A stretch of 64,000 nucleotides of DNA from Chelonoidis abingdonii (GCF_003597395.2 NC_133771.1:49126776-49190775), one strand, 5' to 3'; positions 12,377 through 24,380 are shown, counted from the stretch's first letter. Translations and numbers: made by a program. The notes: generated by a model from the letters alone, not told the origin.

Positions 12377-13519
12377 TAAGGCCCTACCAATTCAGAGTCT
12401 ACTTCGGACAATTTCACTACCAGAGGGTTTTTAAATTGGTCAATTTCACTATTTCAGATGTTTACATCTAAAATTTAAAGGTGCTGTGGTATTATAAGCT
12501 AAGTTCCCTCTAAGTAAGCTAAGTTCCCTCTATTATGTGCCACACAGGCACTCAGGGCTGCAGTGCAGAGAAATGCCTCTCCCCCAGCTCCGGACCTGCT
12601 GTGGTGGGGAAAGATGCCTCCCTCCCCAACATAGCTGCAGCCTGGACCTGCCGTGGCCAGGGGGAGAGGCGCCACTCCCCTGGCCCCAACCCAGCCCCAC
12701 AACAGCTGGGGGAGAGGTGCCTATCCTGTGGCCCTAACCCAAGAGCTGCCGTGGCGAGGAGAGGCACTTCTCCTCCCCAGCCCAGGTGCTGCTGCAGGGA
12801 AAGAGAACTGGGGGGACTCCTCTCTACCTACTATATCCCCGGGGCAGCCTGGACCTCAAACTCCTCATCCCTGGCCCCACCCCAGAGCCCGTGTCCCCAG
12901 CCGAAGCCCTTACCCCCCCACTCCCATCATCCCAACCCTCTGCCCCATCCCTGAGCCCCCTCCCACACTCCCCATTGGGGGAAGAGAGGGTGGAAGCCCC
13001 AAGCCTGGGCAGGAGCCACTGGGAGTGAGGGCAGAAGCCTTGAGCCCAAGTGCCCCTGCCCTGCCAGGAGCCTGGGGTAGAAGCCTTAAGCTCCATCAGG
13101 AGCTGTTGAAGGGGGCAGAAGCCCAGACCCCAGGCACGAGCCACAGGGGATGGAAGCCCCGAGCCTGCATCCCCCAAACCCACGCAAGAGGCCACTGGGT
13201 TGGGGGGGAGAAGCCCCAAGCCTCGGCGGGAGCCACGGGGGAGCAGGGAGGGCAGAAGCCCCAAGTCCAGCTCTGGGGCTGCTGCAGCACAGAAGTGAGG
13301 GTGGTACGTCACAGAAGTGAGGACGTACCACCCTCACTTCTGTGCTGACTGTGGAGTTGGGTCTAATCTCCCCGCATAACAGCCCTGCCGGGGAAGAACA
13401 AGTCTTTCCCCTCCCCACCCTGGCTGAACTAGATTTCGGTGACAGCAGATTTCACAGGGAAGGGATTATTTCATGGTCCGTAACACGTTTTTCATGGCTG
13501 TGAAATTAGTAGGGTCCTA
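12377..13519. mobile_element. hAT-type element of 1,143 bp with exact 8-bp target duplication
   Basis: The octamer gttattag occurs immediately outside both ends (12369-12376 and 13520-13527). The termini are inverted: TAAGGCCCTACCAATTCA at the left and, on the other strand, TAGGACCCTACTAATTTCAC at the right. Both sub-terminal regions carry TTTCA-type motifs. The middle (about 12540-13440) is very GC-rich, with loosely repeated units such as 'gctgccgtgg' and 'agaagccc'. It contains a long proline-rich open frame with no transposase motif, and a perfect hairpin at 13285. It is non-autonomous. Confidence 0.8.
13285..13347. repeat. Perfect 26-bp inverted repeat (hairpin) inside the hAT element
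   Basis: The arm at 13285-13310 begins CAGCACAGAAGTGAGGG and ends GGTACGTC. The arm at 13322-13347 is its exact complement. The 11-nt spacer repeats part of the arm (acagaagtgag). Transcribed RNA would fold into a long perfect stem. The arrangement looks like a local template-switch or inverted duplication. Confidence 0.85.
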
Positions 13520-13527
13520 GTTATTAG

Positions 13528-14263
13528 TGGACTGCAGTGATTTGGAGACATTTTACTATCAACAGAGTTCTATGATTTCTGGTGGTTTGAGCAACTTTAT
13601 CACATGAAGAACGGGGTTGGATTTTTGTTTGTTTGTTTCCTCTGGTGTCTTTAAGTGACACTGAACTAGGATGTTTTCTTCTTCCTGGTTCTGCCTATTC
13701 TCTGTTGTACTGTCAACCCACAGCCAGTGCTTCCCCAACAGCTGTTTTAATTTTTTTCTGTGTCCATTTTTGCCACTGGGTCCTTACTTGTTCTCAAAGG
13801 GGAGAATTTTAAAGACACAAATATGAGTTAGGTGCCCAATTCCCACTGAAAGTCAAGAAAAACTCCCTTTCAGTTAGGTTGAGCACTTCACTCGCAGGTC
13901 TCTACATATATACCTTTTATTTTTCTCTTCTGGAAATCCATCAAATGTTTCCTGTATCTTACTGAGTCTTTTTAAGCACTCTTTTTATTCTTCCGCTTCT
14001 TGTTCTCTTGATTTGCTATGTATCAGCATCTTCAACCTTCTTCACTTTGGCTTCCAGTATGACTTTTTGTCCATTCTTCTTTCATACAAATTCCAAAAGA
14101 GTCTTCTGGCGTATCTCGCTTTCTCTCTTCCAGTTCTGCTTTCAAGTAAGTACCTAGTTCCTCAAGACACCGTTTTTGTTTTTGTTTTGTTTTTTTTAAA
14201 GATAAGATGATATATAAGTAGCTCCTGTTTCACTGGTGCAGAAGTACATACCTTTCATTTTCT
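13528..14263. other. No recognised feature
   Basis: T-rich sequence with short T and GTTT runs. No exon or repeat end was recognised. A CR1 3' end begins at about 14264. Confidence 0.5.
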
Positions 14264-14990
14264 GAATCACGGAGTCATAGATATGTCGGGCTAGCAGGGA
14301 CCTCGAGAAGTCGAGCCCTCTGCACTGAGGCAAGACCACGTAAACTTAGGCCATTCCTGACAGGTATTTGTCCAACCTGCCTTTAAAACCTCCAATGATG
14401 AGGATTTCACAACCTTCCCTGGAAACCTATTCAATGCTTAAATGCCTTTACAGTTAGAAAGATTTTCCTAATATGTAACCTAAATCTCCTTTGCTTCAAA
14501 GTAAGCCCATTATTTCTTGTCTTACCTTTAGATAACATGGAGAACAATTGATCACAGTCCTCTTTATAACAGCCATTAACTTATTTGAATACTGTTACCA
14601 GGTCCCCTCTAAGTCTTCTTTTCTCAAGACTAAACATACCCTTTTTTTAATCCTTTCCATGTATCTCAGGGTTTCTAAAACATTTTATCATTTTTGTTGC
14701 TTTCTTCTGGCCTTTCCTCCAATTTGTTCATATCATTCCTAAAGTGCGGCACCCAGAACTGGACACAGTACTCCAGCTACGGCCTCACCAGTGCTGGGCA
14801 GAGTGGGACAATTATCTCCCATGTCTTATGTACAACACTCCTATTAATACACCCCAGAATGATACTAGCCTTTTTTGCAATTGCAAATTGTTGACTCATA
14901 TGCAATTTGTGATCCACTCTAACCCACAAACACTTCTCAGTAGTACCCAGCCACTTATTCCCAATTTTGTAGTTGTGTAATAATGAAGCC
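14264..14990 (-). mobile_element. CR1 LINE 3' end, antisense
   Basis: The sequence begins 'gaatcacggagtcatagat', a form of the CR1 3' end. It continues through the antisense of the C-terminal ORF2 region ('ccaacctgcctttaaaacctcc', 'ggaaacctattc') and of the 'tccaattctgggtgccgcac' class of sequence. It is 5'-truncated, as is usual for CR1. Short open frames on the plus strand here are antisense shadows. Confidence 0.8.
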
Positions 14991-15020
14991 TACTTTTTTC
15001 TGATGACATTCTGTCAGCAA

Positions 15021-15149
15021 TAGGATGACCAGACAGCAAGTGAGAAAAATCAGGACTGGGAGTGGGGGGGGGTAATATAGAAGCCTATATAAGAAAAAGC
15101 CCCAAATATCAGGTCTGTCCCTATAAAATCAGGACATCTGGTCACCCAA
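15021..15149. mobile_element. hAT MITE, 129 bp, with exact 8-bp target duplication
   Basis: The octamer gtcagcaa lies directly outside both ends (15013-15020 and 15150-15157). The termini are TAGGATGACCAGACAGCAAG and, inverted, TTGGGTGACCAGATGTCC. This terminal pattern, followed by 'ctgatttta', is a common amniote hAT-derived MITE. No coding content. Confidence 0.85.
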
Positions 15150-15157
15150 GTCAGCAA

Positions 15158-16499
15158 GCAATCTGTCTCTGTTACTGTCTATCTCACTACAATTGAGGCC
15201 AAAATTTTAAAAATCAGAAGCCTAACTTAAGACTCAAATCTATCTCCTGAAGCTATTGCCTGAACAAATGAGAGTTCTGGTTTATCTATAGCAATGGATT
15301 TCACTTTTCCTGTCTTGAGTTTAAATTCTGTCATCTGGAAATGATATTTGCCATTAAGTGCTTTTTTCTTGCAATATTTGAAAGTCTGTAGGTAGCACAG
15401 CTGGAAAATAAACCCATCTCTCTGAAATTCAAACCTAGGGCTCTGTCCACTCTGCCAGCCTTCATCCCTTAAATTCTATTTTATCTTTGTTTAATTCAGG
15501 TGTAGTACAGGTTACCCACCTATTATTTGGGTTACTATACAGATGTATAACTCTTTGATTTCAAATATTACAATGTGCTCATATTTTAAATTCCATTTTC
15601 TTCTTTCTCTCTCTTTTTTTACTGAAGTTATAATTCCGTTTTCTCTACTTCTGATGGGAAAGGGGAAATTTCAGGTTCTTCTCTTGAGTGCAAGTAAGAT
15701 GGAACTGTTGAGTGTGGTTGTAATTAGTAAGAGGGTTGTCATTATCCAAACAGCTCCACTTAGAACTTTATGAAACAGAATCAATCAGAGTTCAGGCCAG
15801 AGGCTACAGGAAAATGATCCAGAAAGTTCCAGGGCATTTGGCATAAAAGGACTGTGTGGAAAGAAAATTACTAGAGAAGTTGCTAGATTTGCTGTGTATT
15901 TGAACATTTATATAAACTTTTTTAAAAAATTGGTTGGTTTAAAACAAAGCAAACACTTGCTGCATCTTATCCAAAGTATGTGTGTCATTGTTATACTAGC
16001 CACCTGTAGGGCTTGTCTAAGGAATCCTGGTAATGTGTGGTCAAGATCCCTGCCATCATTCCTAGTATGGTAAAACTGTATGCAGTTTTTCTGTGCAGTT
16101 CAACTAGGCAGAGGGCTATACATGCAAAACTTAAAGATGGTCCGGACTATTTTACATTTTAACAAATCCTACTGTCTACTTTTCAGAAATATGAAGTGAA
16201 GTCCTGATCTCTCTTCATCAGAAATTGCAGACGGTATGGAACTTGGAAATTAATCTTAGGAAGTGCTGAGCATGGAGGAGTTGGGGAGGGGCATGGGAGG
16301 GCACTGTGCCCCAGACTGCACGCATCAGGCAGGCAGCCTAAGTGTGCAATAATGCAATATGCTCTGCAGAGGAGACAAGAGATATGCTGCTTCCAGCTTG
16401 TGCCCCTGAGGCAAGGAGTCAGATTTTTGTTTATAAACAGAGTGACTAACAGGTGATTAAGATAAGAAATGGCTGCTAGGATGTTTCCTAAAGTTTAGT
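15158..16499. other. No recognised gene
   Basis: Mixed AT-rich sequence. The region about 15380-15470 ('aacctagggctctgtccactc') weakly resembles the tail of an MIR-type SINE, but I could not confirm it. Nothing else stands out. Confidence 0.45.
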
Positions 16500-16522
16500 G
16501 AACTTAAAAAAGTAAGTAGTAA

Positions 16523-18136
16523 ATGACAGAAAGTAATTATAGATTTTTCTACAGATGTTTCAATTGTTGTATTCAAGAGATGGTAACAAAGTTACTAATA
16601 TCTTTCTTTGAGAAGATAACTTATTTTTTAGACAAAGGGAATGCAGTAGATTTCAAAAAGGCATTTGACACAGTTCCACATGAGAAACTATTAGTTAAAT
16701 TGTAGAAGATGGGGATTAATATCAGAACTGAAAGGTGGATAAGGAACTGGTTAAAGGAAGACTACAAAAGTTCATACTGAAAGGTGAGCTATCAGGCTAG
16801 AGGGAGGTTACTAATGGAGTTCCTCAGAGATCACTCTTGGGACCAATCCATTTAACATTTTTACTACTGACCTTGGCACCAAAAAACAAAGTATGCTAAT
16901 AAAATTTGCAGATTACACAAAGTTGGGAGGTATTGCTAATACCGGGGACTGGAATACCAGACAAGAAGATCTGGATGACCCTGTAAACTGGAGTAATAGA
17001 AATGGGATGATATTTAATAGTGCAAAGTCATGCATTTAGGGACTAACAAGATTTCTGGTATAAAACGGGGACATATCAGTTGCAAGTGAAAGTGGAGGAG
17101 AAAAGACCTGGGTGTGTTGGTTGATCACAAGATGACTGTGAGCCATCAATGTGATGCGGCTGTGAAAAAGGCTAATGCAGTCCTAGGATGTATCAGGCGA
17201 GGTATTTCCAGTAGACAGGGATGTGTTAATACTATTATACAAAGCACTGGTGACACCTCATCTGGAATAGTGTGCGCAATTCTGGTCCCCCATGTTTAAC
17301 AAAGATGAATTCAAACTGGAGCAGAGAAGGGCTACTAGGATGATCTGAGGAATGGAAAAATCTATCTTATGAGAAGAGACTCAAAGAGTTTGGCTTGTTT
17401 AGTCTAACCAACAGAAGGCTGAGGGGAGATGATTGCACTCTTTAAATACATCAGAGGAATAAATACCAGGGAGGGAGAGGAGTTATTTAAGTTCAGCTTC
17501 AATGTGGACCCTAGAACAAATGGATGTAAACTGGCCATCGACAAGTTTAGGCTTGAAATTAGGCAAATGTTTCTAGCCAGCGGAGGAGTAAAGTTCTGGA
17601 ATAGCCTTCCAGGGAGAGCAGTGGGGGCAAAAAACCTAACTGGCTTCAAGACTGAGTTTGATACATTTATGGAGAGGATAGTATGACAGGACTGCCTACA
17701 GTGGCATGTGGCCCATTGACAACTGCCAGTAGCAAAAATCCCCCAACAGCTGGAGATGAGACACTAGATGGGGTGGACTTTGAGTTAGTACAGTGAATTA
17801 TTTCCCAAGTATCTGGCTGATGGGTCTTTCCCACAAGCTCAGGGTCTAATTGATCACTATATTTGGGGTCAGGAAGGAATTTTTTCTCCGGTTCAGAATG
17901 TCTGAAACCAGGGGAGCAGGGGTTTCACCTTCCTCTGCAGTATGGGGCCACTTGCAGGTTTAAACTAGTGTAAATGATGAATTCTCCATAACTTCCAGTC
18001 TTTAAGCCATAATTTGAGGACTTCAGTAACTTAACCAGAGGCTAGGGGTCTATTACAGGAGCGAGTAGGTTCTGTGGCCTGCAATGTACAGGAGGACAGA
18101 TTAGATGATCATGATGGTCCCTTCTGACTTTAGGAA
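16523..18136 (+). mobile_element. CR1 LINE 3' half, sense, decayed
   Basis: Reverse transcriptase palm sequence (DFKKAFDTVPHEKL) is readable at about 16645-16700. The later ORF2 region reads [18 protein letters not shown] near 17110 and GVKFWNSLPGRAVGAKNLTG near 17585-17645. The 3' UTR follows to 'gatcatgatggtcccttctgac', a characteristic CR1 end, at about 18110-18130. Several stops and frameshifts separate the pieces. This lineage, with NGCKLAIDKFRLEIR, differs from the copy at 45825. Confidence 0.85.
17429..17686 (+). pseudogene. CR1 ORF2 C-terminal fragment
   Basis: An 85-codon open frame encodes the conserved C-terminal tail of CR1 ORF2. It contains LFKYIRGINTREGEE, LAIDKFRLEIRQMF and FWNSLPGRAVGAKNL. 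It ends at a natural-looking stop before the 3' UTR. The upstream ORF2 frame is broken, so no full protein can be made. Confidence 0.8.
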
Positions 18137-20689
18137 GAGTATCTGAGTAAGAATATACGTTACAATTTTAAACCTAACCAGTGTCCTATAAGTGACTTGC
18201 CACAAGATGTCAGAACATCTTGTTCTTGTATTAACATGTCTTGTATTAGAGCTATTATTTATTTATTTATTCTTTCTTGATATAGAAATTAGATACAATA
18301 CTCCTGTCAGATCGTTCTAAGTTGTTATATACAAAAACACTAGAGTTTTCAGTTGCCTAAGTAGCCCCTGGAATCACAATTAATGTCGCCCCCCTCCGCC
18401 CCATCTGAAATGGGGAAAGGCACAGAATTCCCCCACACTGGGAAATTTCTCCCACAAAGTTGGCCTCACTGGAACCGCCCCACCTGCTCCTCCCAAATAT
18501 AGAAGTCTAACTATGCCTATGGTGCTGAGGTTTTGCAACTTCTACTGAGGTTAATAGGAGATGTGGTTCCTTAGCACAGGAACAGGCCTTATGTACTCTG
18601 GTGTGGTTGTTATGAAGATATATCAGCTGTCCAGTAACAAATTGATAATTCTGTGTTTTGCAAGTAATAGCCACAGAAACAGTATTTATCTCCTCTGTCA
18701 ACCCACTTTCATATATACATTTGAAAAGTACAGAGCAAAAATGCTGCAATTGTGGACACCAGAGATTAAATTTTTGGAAAATCATTGACTCCGTTTCATG
18801 AAAAAAAGTACAGATTGTTAAAAAGATATTTTGGAAAATACATAAAGGTATGCTTTAAAAATTGTTGGCTTATTTTTAAGTTGGAGTTCAATTTTTTTAA
18901 GCTATTGTTGATGTAGGGTATAACTGTGGTCAAGCAAGAAAGAACATGTTTTATCATTACCACAATTCTAAAGGGTTATTATATAAAAGGAAGAGAAGAA
19001 AAAAAAAGTATACAAAGATAGTTTGGAAAATGCAAACCAAACATTGTATGTATTTATTTCAACTAATAAAATGTACTTAGCCTGTGATCTGGGTCTTGTA
19101 AATAATCTTTAAAACATATACAAATACTACAAATTTACCAAATATCAACACTAAAGGAAAATCCACCCACAAAAACTGGGACTCTGCCCACTCCAACAAT
19201 TCAACCTTCCCCCTCCAAATTAACCTGTATAATGTTCTGAAAGTTGATAAACTTAGATTCTGGCAGCCCATGGAATATGTATTATATTGCAGAGTCCCAG
19301 ACCCTCTAATGAGAATGTCCTGTCCTCAGACAAACACATTCCAACACATCTCAACTGCCAGATTAAAACATGGAAAGGGAAGCAAGGACTATCCCTATGT
19401 TATGTTTATAGTGTCTAGTGCAATGGGACCCTGACCTCCAGGCACTGCCACTACCAAATAATAATCTCATGGATACTCAGAACCTCAAGTATAAAGGACT
19501 TTCTAACCAAACAAAATACTGATGTAATGCAGAAATATAAATTTTCTAGATAGTAATGTGACGCTCACTTAAAAGGGTTTACTTTGAACTGATAATGAAT
19601 TCAAAGTAATCCTCTAAAATAAAAGTCTCATTAATATGAGTTAAAAGTTTTACTTTTCATGAGACCACAGAGATAATTTCAAAACAAGTTTCCCTGCATT
19701 CTATGTCTGTTGTAAATTATAGTGGATTTATGTTTTCATGCCAGTCAACTCCAATGCCAAAAAATTTTTTTTATTTTTTACACCACCATTTAAGAACTCG
19801 TTTCATTACAGTATAACACACATTGAAAAAGAGATAAATCATCTTATCCTTCACTGGAATGATTTACACTGCATAAAATACTAGAAAGTTGACATCTATT
19901 TGCTTTATAATGCTTTATTTCTATTCATTTCACTACTCAGTACCACCAACACTCCTCACCTCCCTGGTTTCTATCTGCTTGCAACAACCCTGGAAAACTA
20001 AACAAAGCAGCATTACTTTAAGCCAATTGCTATACAGATTAATGGAAGAAAAAAGTTTCCTTTGTACATCTCACAGAACTCCAGTATCACAGAAATTAGA
20101 GGTCTTTTCCATCTATTAGGTCATTTTGTCCATGCCCCTGGCAATGCAATTTTGTTCTCTACAGTATATTGCTCAGTGCTATCATCAGCCCAGTTCCATG
20201 CAGTATCATTTAGAAGTCAGTCAGGAATCAGTCTATTCTCCCACTCATGGACGAGTGTTGCAAATAAACTCCAAAACTTGAACTTTCCATTTGACACAGC
20301 AACATACTACTGTCACAGCACAGTAATCTACTTAAATGATCTTTTTCACATCCAGGCTTTACTTTGGATGAGTAGCAATGAGGACGTACAACCATATCTG
20401 ATTTAAAGAGAGAAATTAATCTGTGGTACAGATGGCCATGCAAGTCCATCTACGCCACTTAAGCCCCATTTGGGCTGTACAGCAGGCTGCCCCGCAACTC
20501 TGACCCTGGGCTAGGTGGTGGATTTCACCTCCCCGGTTCTCTGCACTCCACCCTCATAGAGTCCAAATACTGGAACTTTATCCAAGTCAAAGGAATGTCA
20601 TCCTTAATCCATAAAATTAATTAATCTTTCTGTTTAAAACTATGAGGTGCTTCAGCAAAACTTAAAACAAGATGAATGGGTAATATGAT
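18137..20689. other. No recognised gene
   Basis: AT-rich sequence with a TATT-rich stretch near 18258-18272. The block about 18375-18500 is C-rich and may be an old repeat. No splice-flanked exon was recognised on either strand. Confidence 0.45.
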
Positions 20690-20832
20690 GGCAGATTAAA
20701 ATCAATGTGGTCAAATGCAAGGCAGTGAACTTTAGGAGGAGTAATTTGAACTGCTCATATACCTTACTGGGCTCTAAATTATCTGGGTTCTAAATTAACA
20801 GCTCAGGAAAAACATGTGGGCATCACTGGACA
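20690..20832 (+). mobile_element. Short sense fragment of CR1-superfamily ORF2
   Basis: The translated plus strand gives KCKAVNFRRSNLNCSYTLLG, the 'record' segment before the EKDLGV motif of LINE ORF2. The fragment stops abruptly where an antisense CR1 begins. Confidence 0.6.
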
Positions 20833-20839
20833 GCTCAGT

Positions 20840-21790
20840 GAAGATTTATAGACTAACAGGCCAGAAGGGGCCACTGTGACTATCTAGTCTTACCTTCTTT
20901 ATTAACCACATGTGTAATCTCATAAAAAAATCAAATTAGTTTGGCAGGATTTATTTTCCATAAATCCATGTTGATTGGCATTAATTATATTACCGTCCTT
21001 TAATTATTTATTAATCAAGGCCCATATCAGCCATTCCATTATTTTGCGCAGGATGGATGTCAGACTGACAGATCTATATTTACCCAGGTTGTTCTGTTTA
21101 CCCTTTTTAAATATTTCTAGAGTTCCAGAAAATCAATATTCCTGGTCCAGTGAGTTCCTCAGTTAGCTCTTTTAGAACTCTTAGATGCAAGTTACCCGGA
21201 TCTGTTAATTTTAAAATGTCTAACAACAGTAACTTTAACATCCTCCCAACTTACTATTGGAATGGAAACGGCTGTATTCCCCCCAAATATAGAACAGAAA
21301 TATTTACTGAACCCTTCTGCCTTTCCTGCATTATTGACAATTCAACCATTTCCATCTAGTAATCGACCAATACTTTTGTTAGGATTCCTTTTGTTCCTAA
21401 CATATTTTTAAAATTCTTTACTGTCCTTAACTCTTCTGATTGTGTTGTTTAGCTTCCCTTACCAATTTTCTACAATTCCTAGTTTCTGATTTATATTCTA
21501 TTGCTGTAAACATTCATTTTTTCCATATGTTTATATCTATATTATAAAAATTATTTTTATAGATGCCTTCACTTCCACTGTAACCAAGAAATTGTTTTTT
21601 AATCAGTGCACCCTTGTTTCTCCACTGTGGGACTGCAACTTTTTTTGAGTCTAGTAAAATGTTCTTAAACAATTCCCAATTATCATTCACATTTTTCTGT
21701 TTAACTTCTTTTACCCAATAGATTTGGCTCATAATTGTTTTCAGCTTTGTGAAACTGACCCTTCTAAAGCACCACATATATGTATCACTG
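20840..21790 (-). mobile_element. Antisense CR1 LINE with internal deletion
   Basis: A CR1 3'-end-like start ('agactaacaggccagaagg') is followed directly by antisense reverse transcriptase sequence. On the minus strand this reads NANQHGFMENKSCQTNLI, the HGF...SCxTNL fingers segment. The ORF2 C-terminal part expected between them is missing, so the copy carries an internal deletion or is two joined fragments. The remainder to about 21790 continues upstream ORF2-like DNA. Confidence 0.7.
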
Positions 21791-21992
21791 GTTTGTAGAG
21801 AGAAGACTTATTTTCAATCTACAGCCATGGTGAAAAAAAATGTCCCTATTAGTATGTTATTCTATAATTGTTTATTGCAGGCTTTATTACACCTTCTTCT
21901 GAAGAATCCATTATTTGCCACTGTTTGAAATAGATTATTGGACTGAACAAACTACATATCTGATCCAGTGTGGTAAGTCTTATGTTTACTTA

Positions 21993-22188
21993 GAACGTGT
22001 CTTCACTTGCACATCACCGCAAAAGCATCACCGGCAAGAGCTGTACGCCTCTCATAGAGGTGGCTTTCTTTTTGCAATGGAACTTCTGAGTTTCTCTGCA
22101 AAAAGTCATTGGCAAGTGTAGACGCTCCCAAGTTTTTTGCACAAAAAAGGGACTTTTTCCACTTTAAATGGCAAGTGTAGACATGCCC
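21993..22188. mobile_element. Harbinger-like MITE, 196 bp
   Basis: TTA flanks both ends (21990-21992 and 22189-22191). Inverted termini are GAACGTGTCTTCACTTGC and, on the other strand, GGGCATGTCTACACTTGCC. A sub-terminal copy of 'ggcaagtgtagac' lies near 22110. The 3-bp TTA duplication and GGGCATGTCTACACT end fit PIF/Harbinger elements. Confidence 0.75.
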
Positions 22189-22191
22189 TTA

Positions 22192-23239
22192 GAAACATTT
22201 CCTTTGAACTGTTGGTATCAGTACTAGCACATTACAATAGGTATGGTTCTAGCTTTGGTAGTTGTGATTTCTCCTCTTCTCTAAAATTATACATGCATCA
22301 CAGAAACTGGCATAAAAAATGAAGTAACTGAAGGCTAAACTTTGATAACCTTTCTTACACTGAATATATATAGCCATATAAATAATAATAACTATTAGAG
22401 ATGGCCCACAGAGTGGAATTGTCATACCAAGTGATTTGCAGAATTATAAAACTAAAATAACCTGTGCTATAAATACATTGCACAGTGCTTTGAGAATGTG
22501 AATTGCTAATGATACTGTAACTATATTATTTATTATTAAAATTCCAGTATTCCTGTACTAAGAAGCTAGCTACCAAACAAGTTTTAATTGCAAATTTACA
22601 CAAAAGGGGTGGCTTGTTTTTCCAACTATAACACAAGAAAAAATAACTATGAGAATAAAGAGTTATGATGCTATATCGATCATATAATCTTGTGCAAATA
22701 AACTGAGCCATGAAGTCAAGCTTGTACAACCTAGTGCACTTGTAAACACTATGGCTAGTGAAAAATCCATCAGTAACACATTCCAGTCCCATTTCTGTTT
22801 TGTTAAATGCATAGATTATATAAGATTTGCACTTGTAGTTTGCCAAGGTTATTCCACTCCCCACTCCTCTAGGCAGGCTCTTCACTAGAGGAAAACTAGC
22901 TGCATGTTTTAAAAGTTTGTTATAATTCACAGATTTTAGGCCAGTCCTGAAATCTGCACCTGCCATTCAAAGACAAGCTCCCCCCACTAGCTCTCTCCTC
23001 TGAATGAAACTAAAGGATACACAGGGAGGACTGCTCCCCTGTGCTTCAAGTATCACCCCAGTTCATGTCATCAGTTCATAACCCAAATCCCTGCAGCCCT
23101 TAGTAACTCAGGCAAAACGTCCACTGGCTTCAGAATTGCTTCCCTCCCTACTGACTGAACAAGGGCAGCACGGCTGGACCCTATGGGGTGAGGGTGCACT
23201 GAGGCCGTGAAAGACAGCTCCCTACCTCACCCAGTACCT
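22192..23239. other. No recognised gene; one long minus-strand open frame
   Basis: A 146-codon open frame lies at 22526-22966 on the minus strand. It has no recognisable domain, and its Cys, Tyr and Phe content looks like translated AT-rich DNA. It sits about 300 bp left of the CpG island. I do not call it a gene. Confidence 0.4.
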
Positions 23240-24380
23240 CAGCATGTGCCCAGTCTACGAGCGGAGTTTCAGCAAAGGCCACCGCGGAGCCCGTACCCAA
23301 CCAGCCAGCTCCCTTCCCATGCGATCACTGCCGCTGGTGCCCCCCGCCTGGAAGGAGCAGCGAGCAATGCATGAACAGAAAGCAAACGCAGGGGCTGGGA
23401 CATTGTGTCTACAGCTCCTCAATAACTACCTGCGAAATCGCTTTTGCCAGCTGGAGCCAGTCTGGGCGCGTACCTGGTTTGCGCAGCAGAGGCGGACGGC
23501 AGGGGCTTGCTGAGCACCGATAGGCACCTCTCCTACCAAGAGGTGCAGTGGGCAGCAATGGAGCAGCCTGACCCGAAGTGCTCTCGGCTTGAGCCTGCCT
23601 CTCACGTCCCCGCCCCGTCTCATGCAGCAGCAGCAGCAGCCCGTCCTGCGGGTCTCATCCTCGCCAGCCCAGCCCAGCAGCTGTTTTACTCGGCCCCAGG
23701 GCGCGGGGCGGAGCGTGGGAGATAAGATCCCCCCGTGCGCCCCCAGCCCAAGGAGATGATTGGTTAGAGGTAGGGCGGGGGTGTTCTTATCGCCCATGCT
23801 CCGCCCCCCCGCAGTGCCCAAGAGGCGAGAGCCCCCTCGCTGTGGGGCTGGAGGAGGAGGATGCGTGCCGGGGCTTTGGGCGGCCGCGCCGCGTGGGGCT
23901 GCGCGTGCCGCGCCCTAGATCAAGCCGCGTCGGAGCCGGCTCTAGCGACCTGTGACCGGCGGGACCCCGGCCCTGGGGTACTGCAGCCCTTCCCCGCGCC
24001 CAGCCAAGCTGCAGCTCGCCAGGCTGGCCCGGCCCCTAGCCCCGGTCCCCAGCCCGAGCCGCCAGGTACCGCAGCCAGAACCTCAAATAGCCGCGTGCTG
24101 AGCCGCTGTCCAGGCACCAGCTGGCCCCTGAAGCCCCCCACCCTCAGGGGAGGGACTTGGCCCCAGGAGGCGAGAGGCTGGTTGCTATAGCCGCAGTGGG
24201 CTCTGCGTCGGAGACCAGCAGCCGCTCGGCACGTGGCTCACACCGCATCCGCTCAGCCAGGTGCAGGGCTGGGGGGAGGAGGTTGCTCTGAGCATGGTAG
24301 GGCAGGAGTCCCGGCCGCCGCTTCCAGGAAGCAGAGCCTGAGCCTCCATCTAGGGGTCTGGCAAGCCCCTGTGCTGTCAA
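23240..24380. promoter_or_regulatory. CpG island with promoter-type motifs
   Basis: This roughly 1.1-kb block is far richer in G+C and CpG than the neighbouring DNA. The centre holds an ATTGG (reverse CCAAT) box at 23759-23763, GC boxes gggcgggg at 23773-23780 and ccgcccc near 23801, and another at about 23705. GATA-like motifs (gataag, cttatc) occur at about 23731 and 23786. A (CAG)n-like run lies near 23624-23641. CpG islands of this type usually mark a promoter or first exon. No first exon or donor site can be assigned with confidence on either strand, and no known protein is encoded. Confidence 0.6.

Noticed and set aside
12653..13348. 231-codon proline- and glycine-rich open frame, longest in the window
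   Set aside because: It lies wholly inside a hAT element with defined ends. It is low-complexity GC-rich sequence open in several frames on both strands, and lacks any recognisable domain.
23861..24190. Alanine/proline-rich open frames in the CpG island as a first exon
   Set aside because: High GC content alone gives long open frames in several registers here, and neither a convincing initiation context nor a donor site picks one out.
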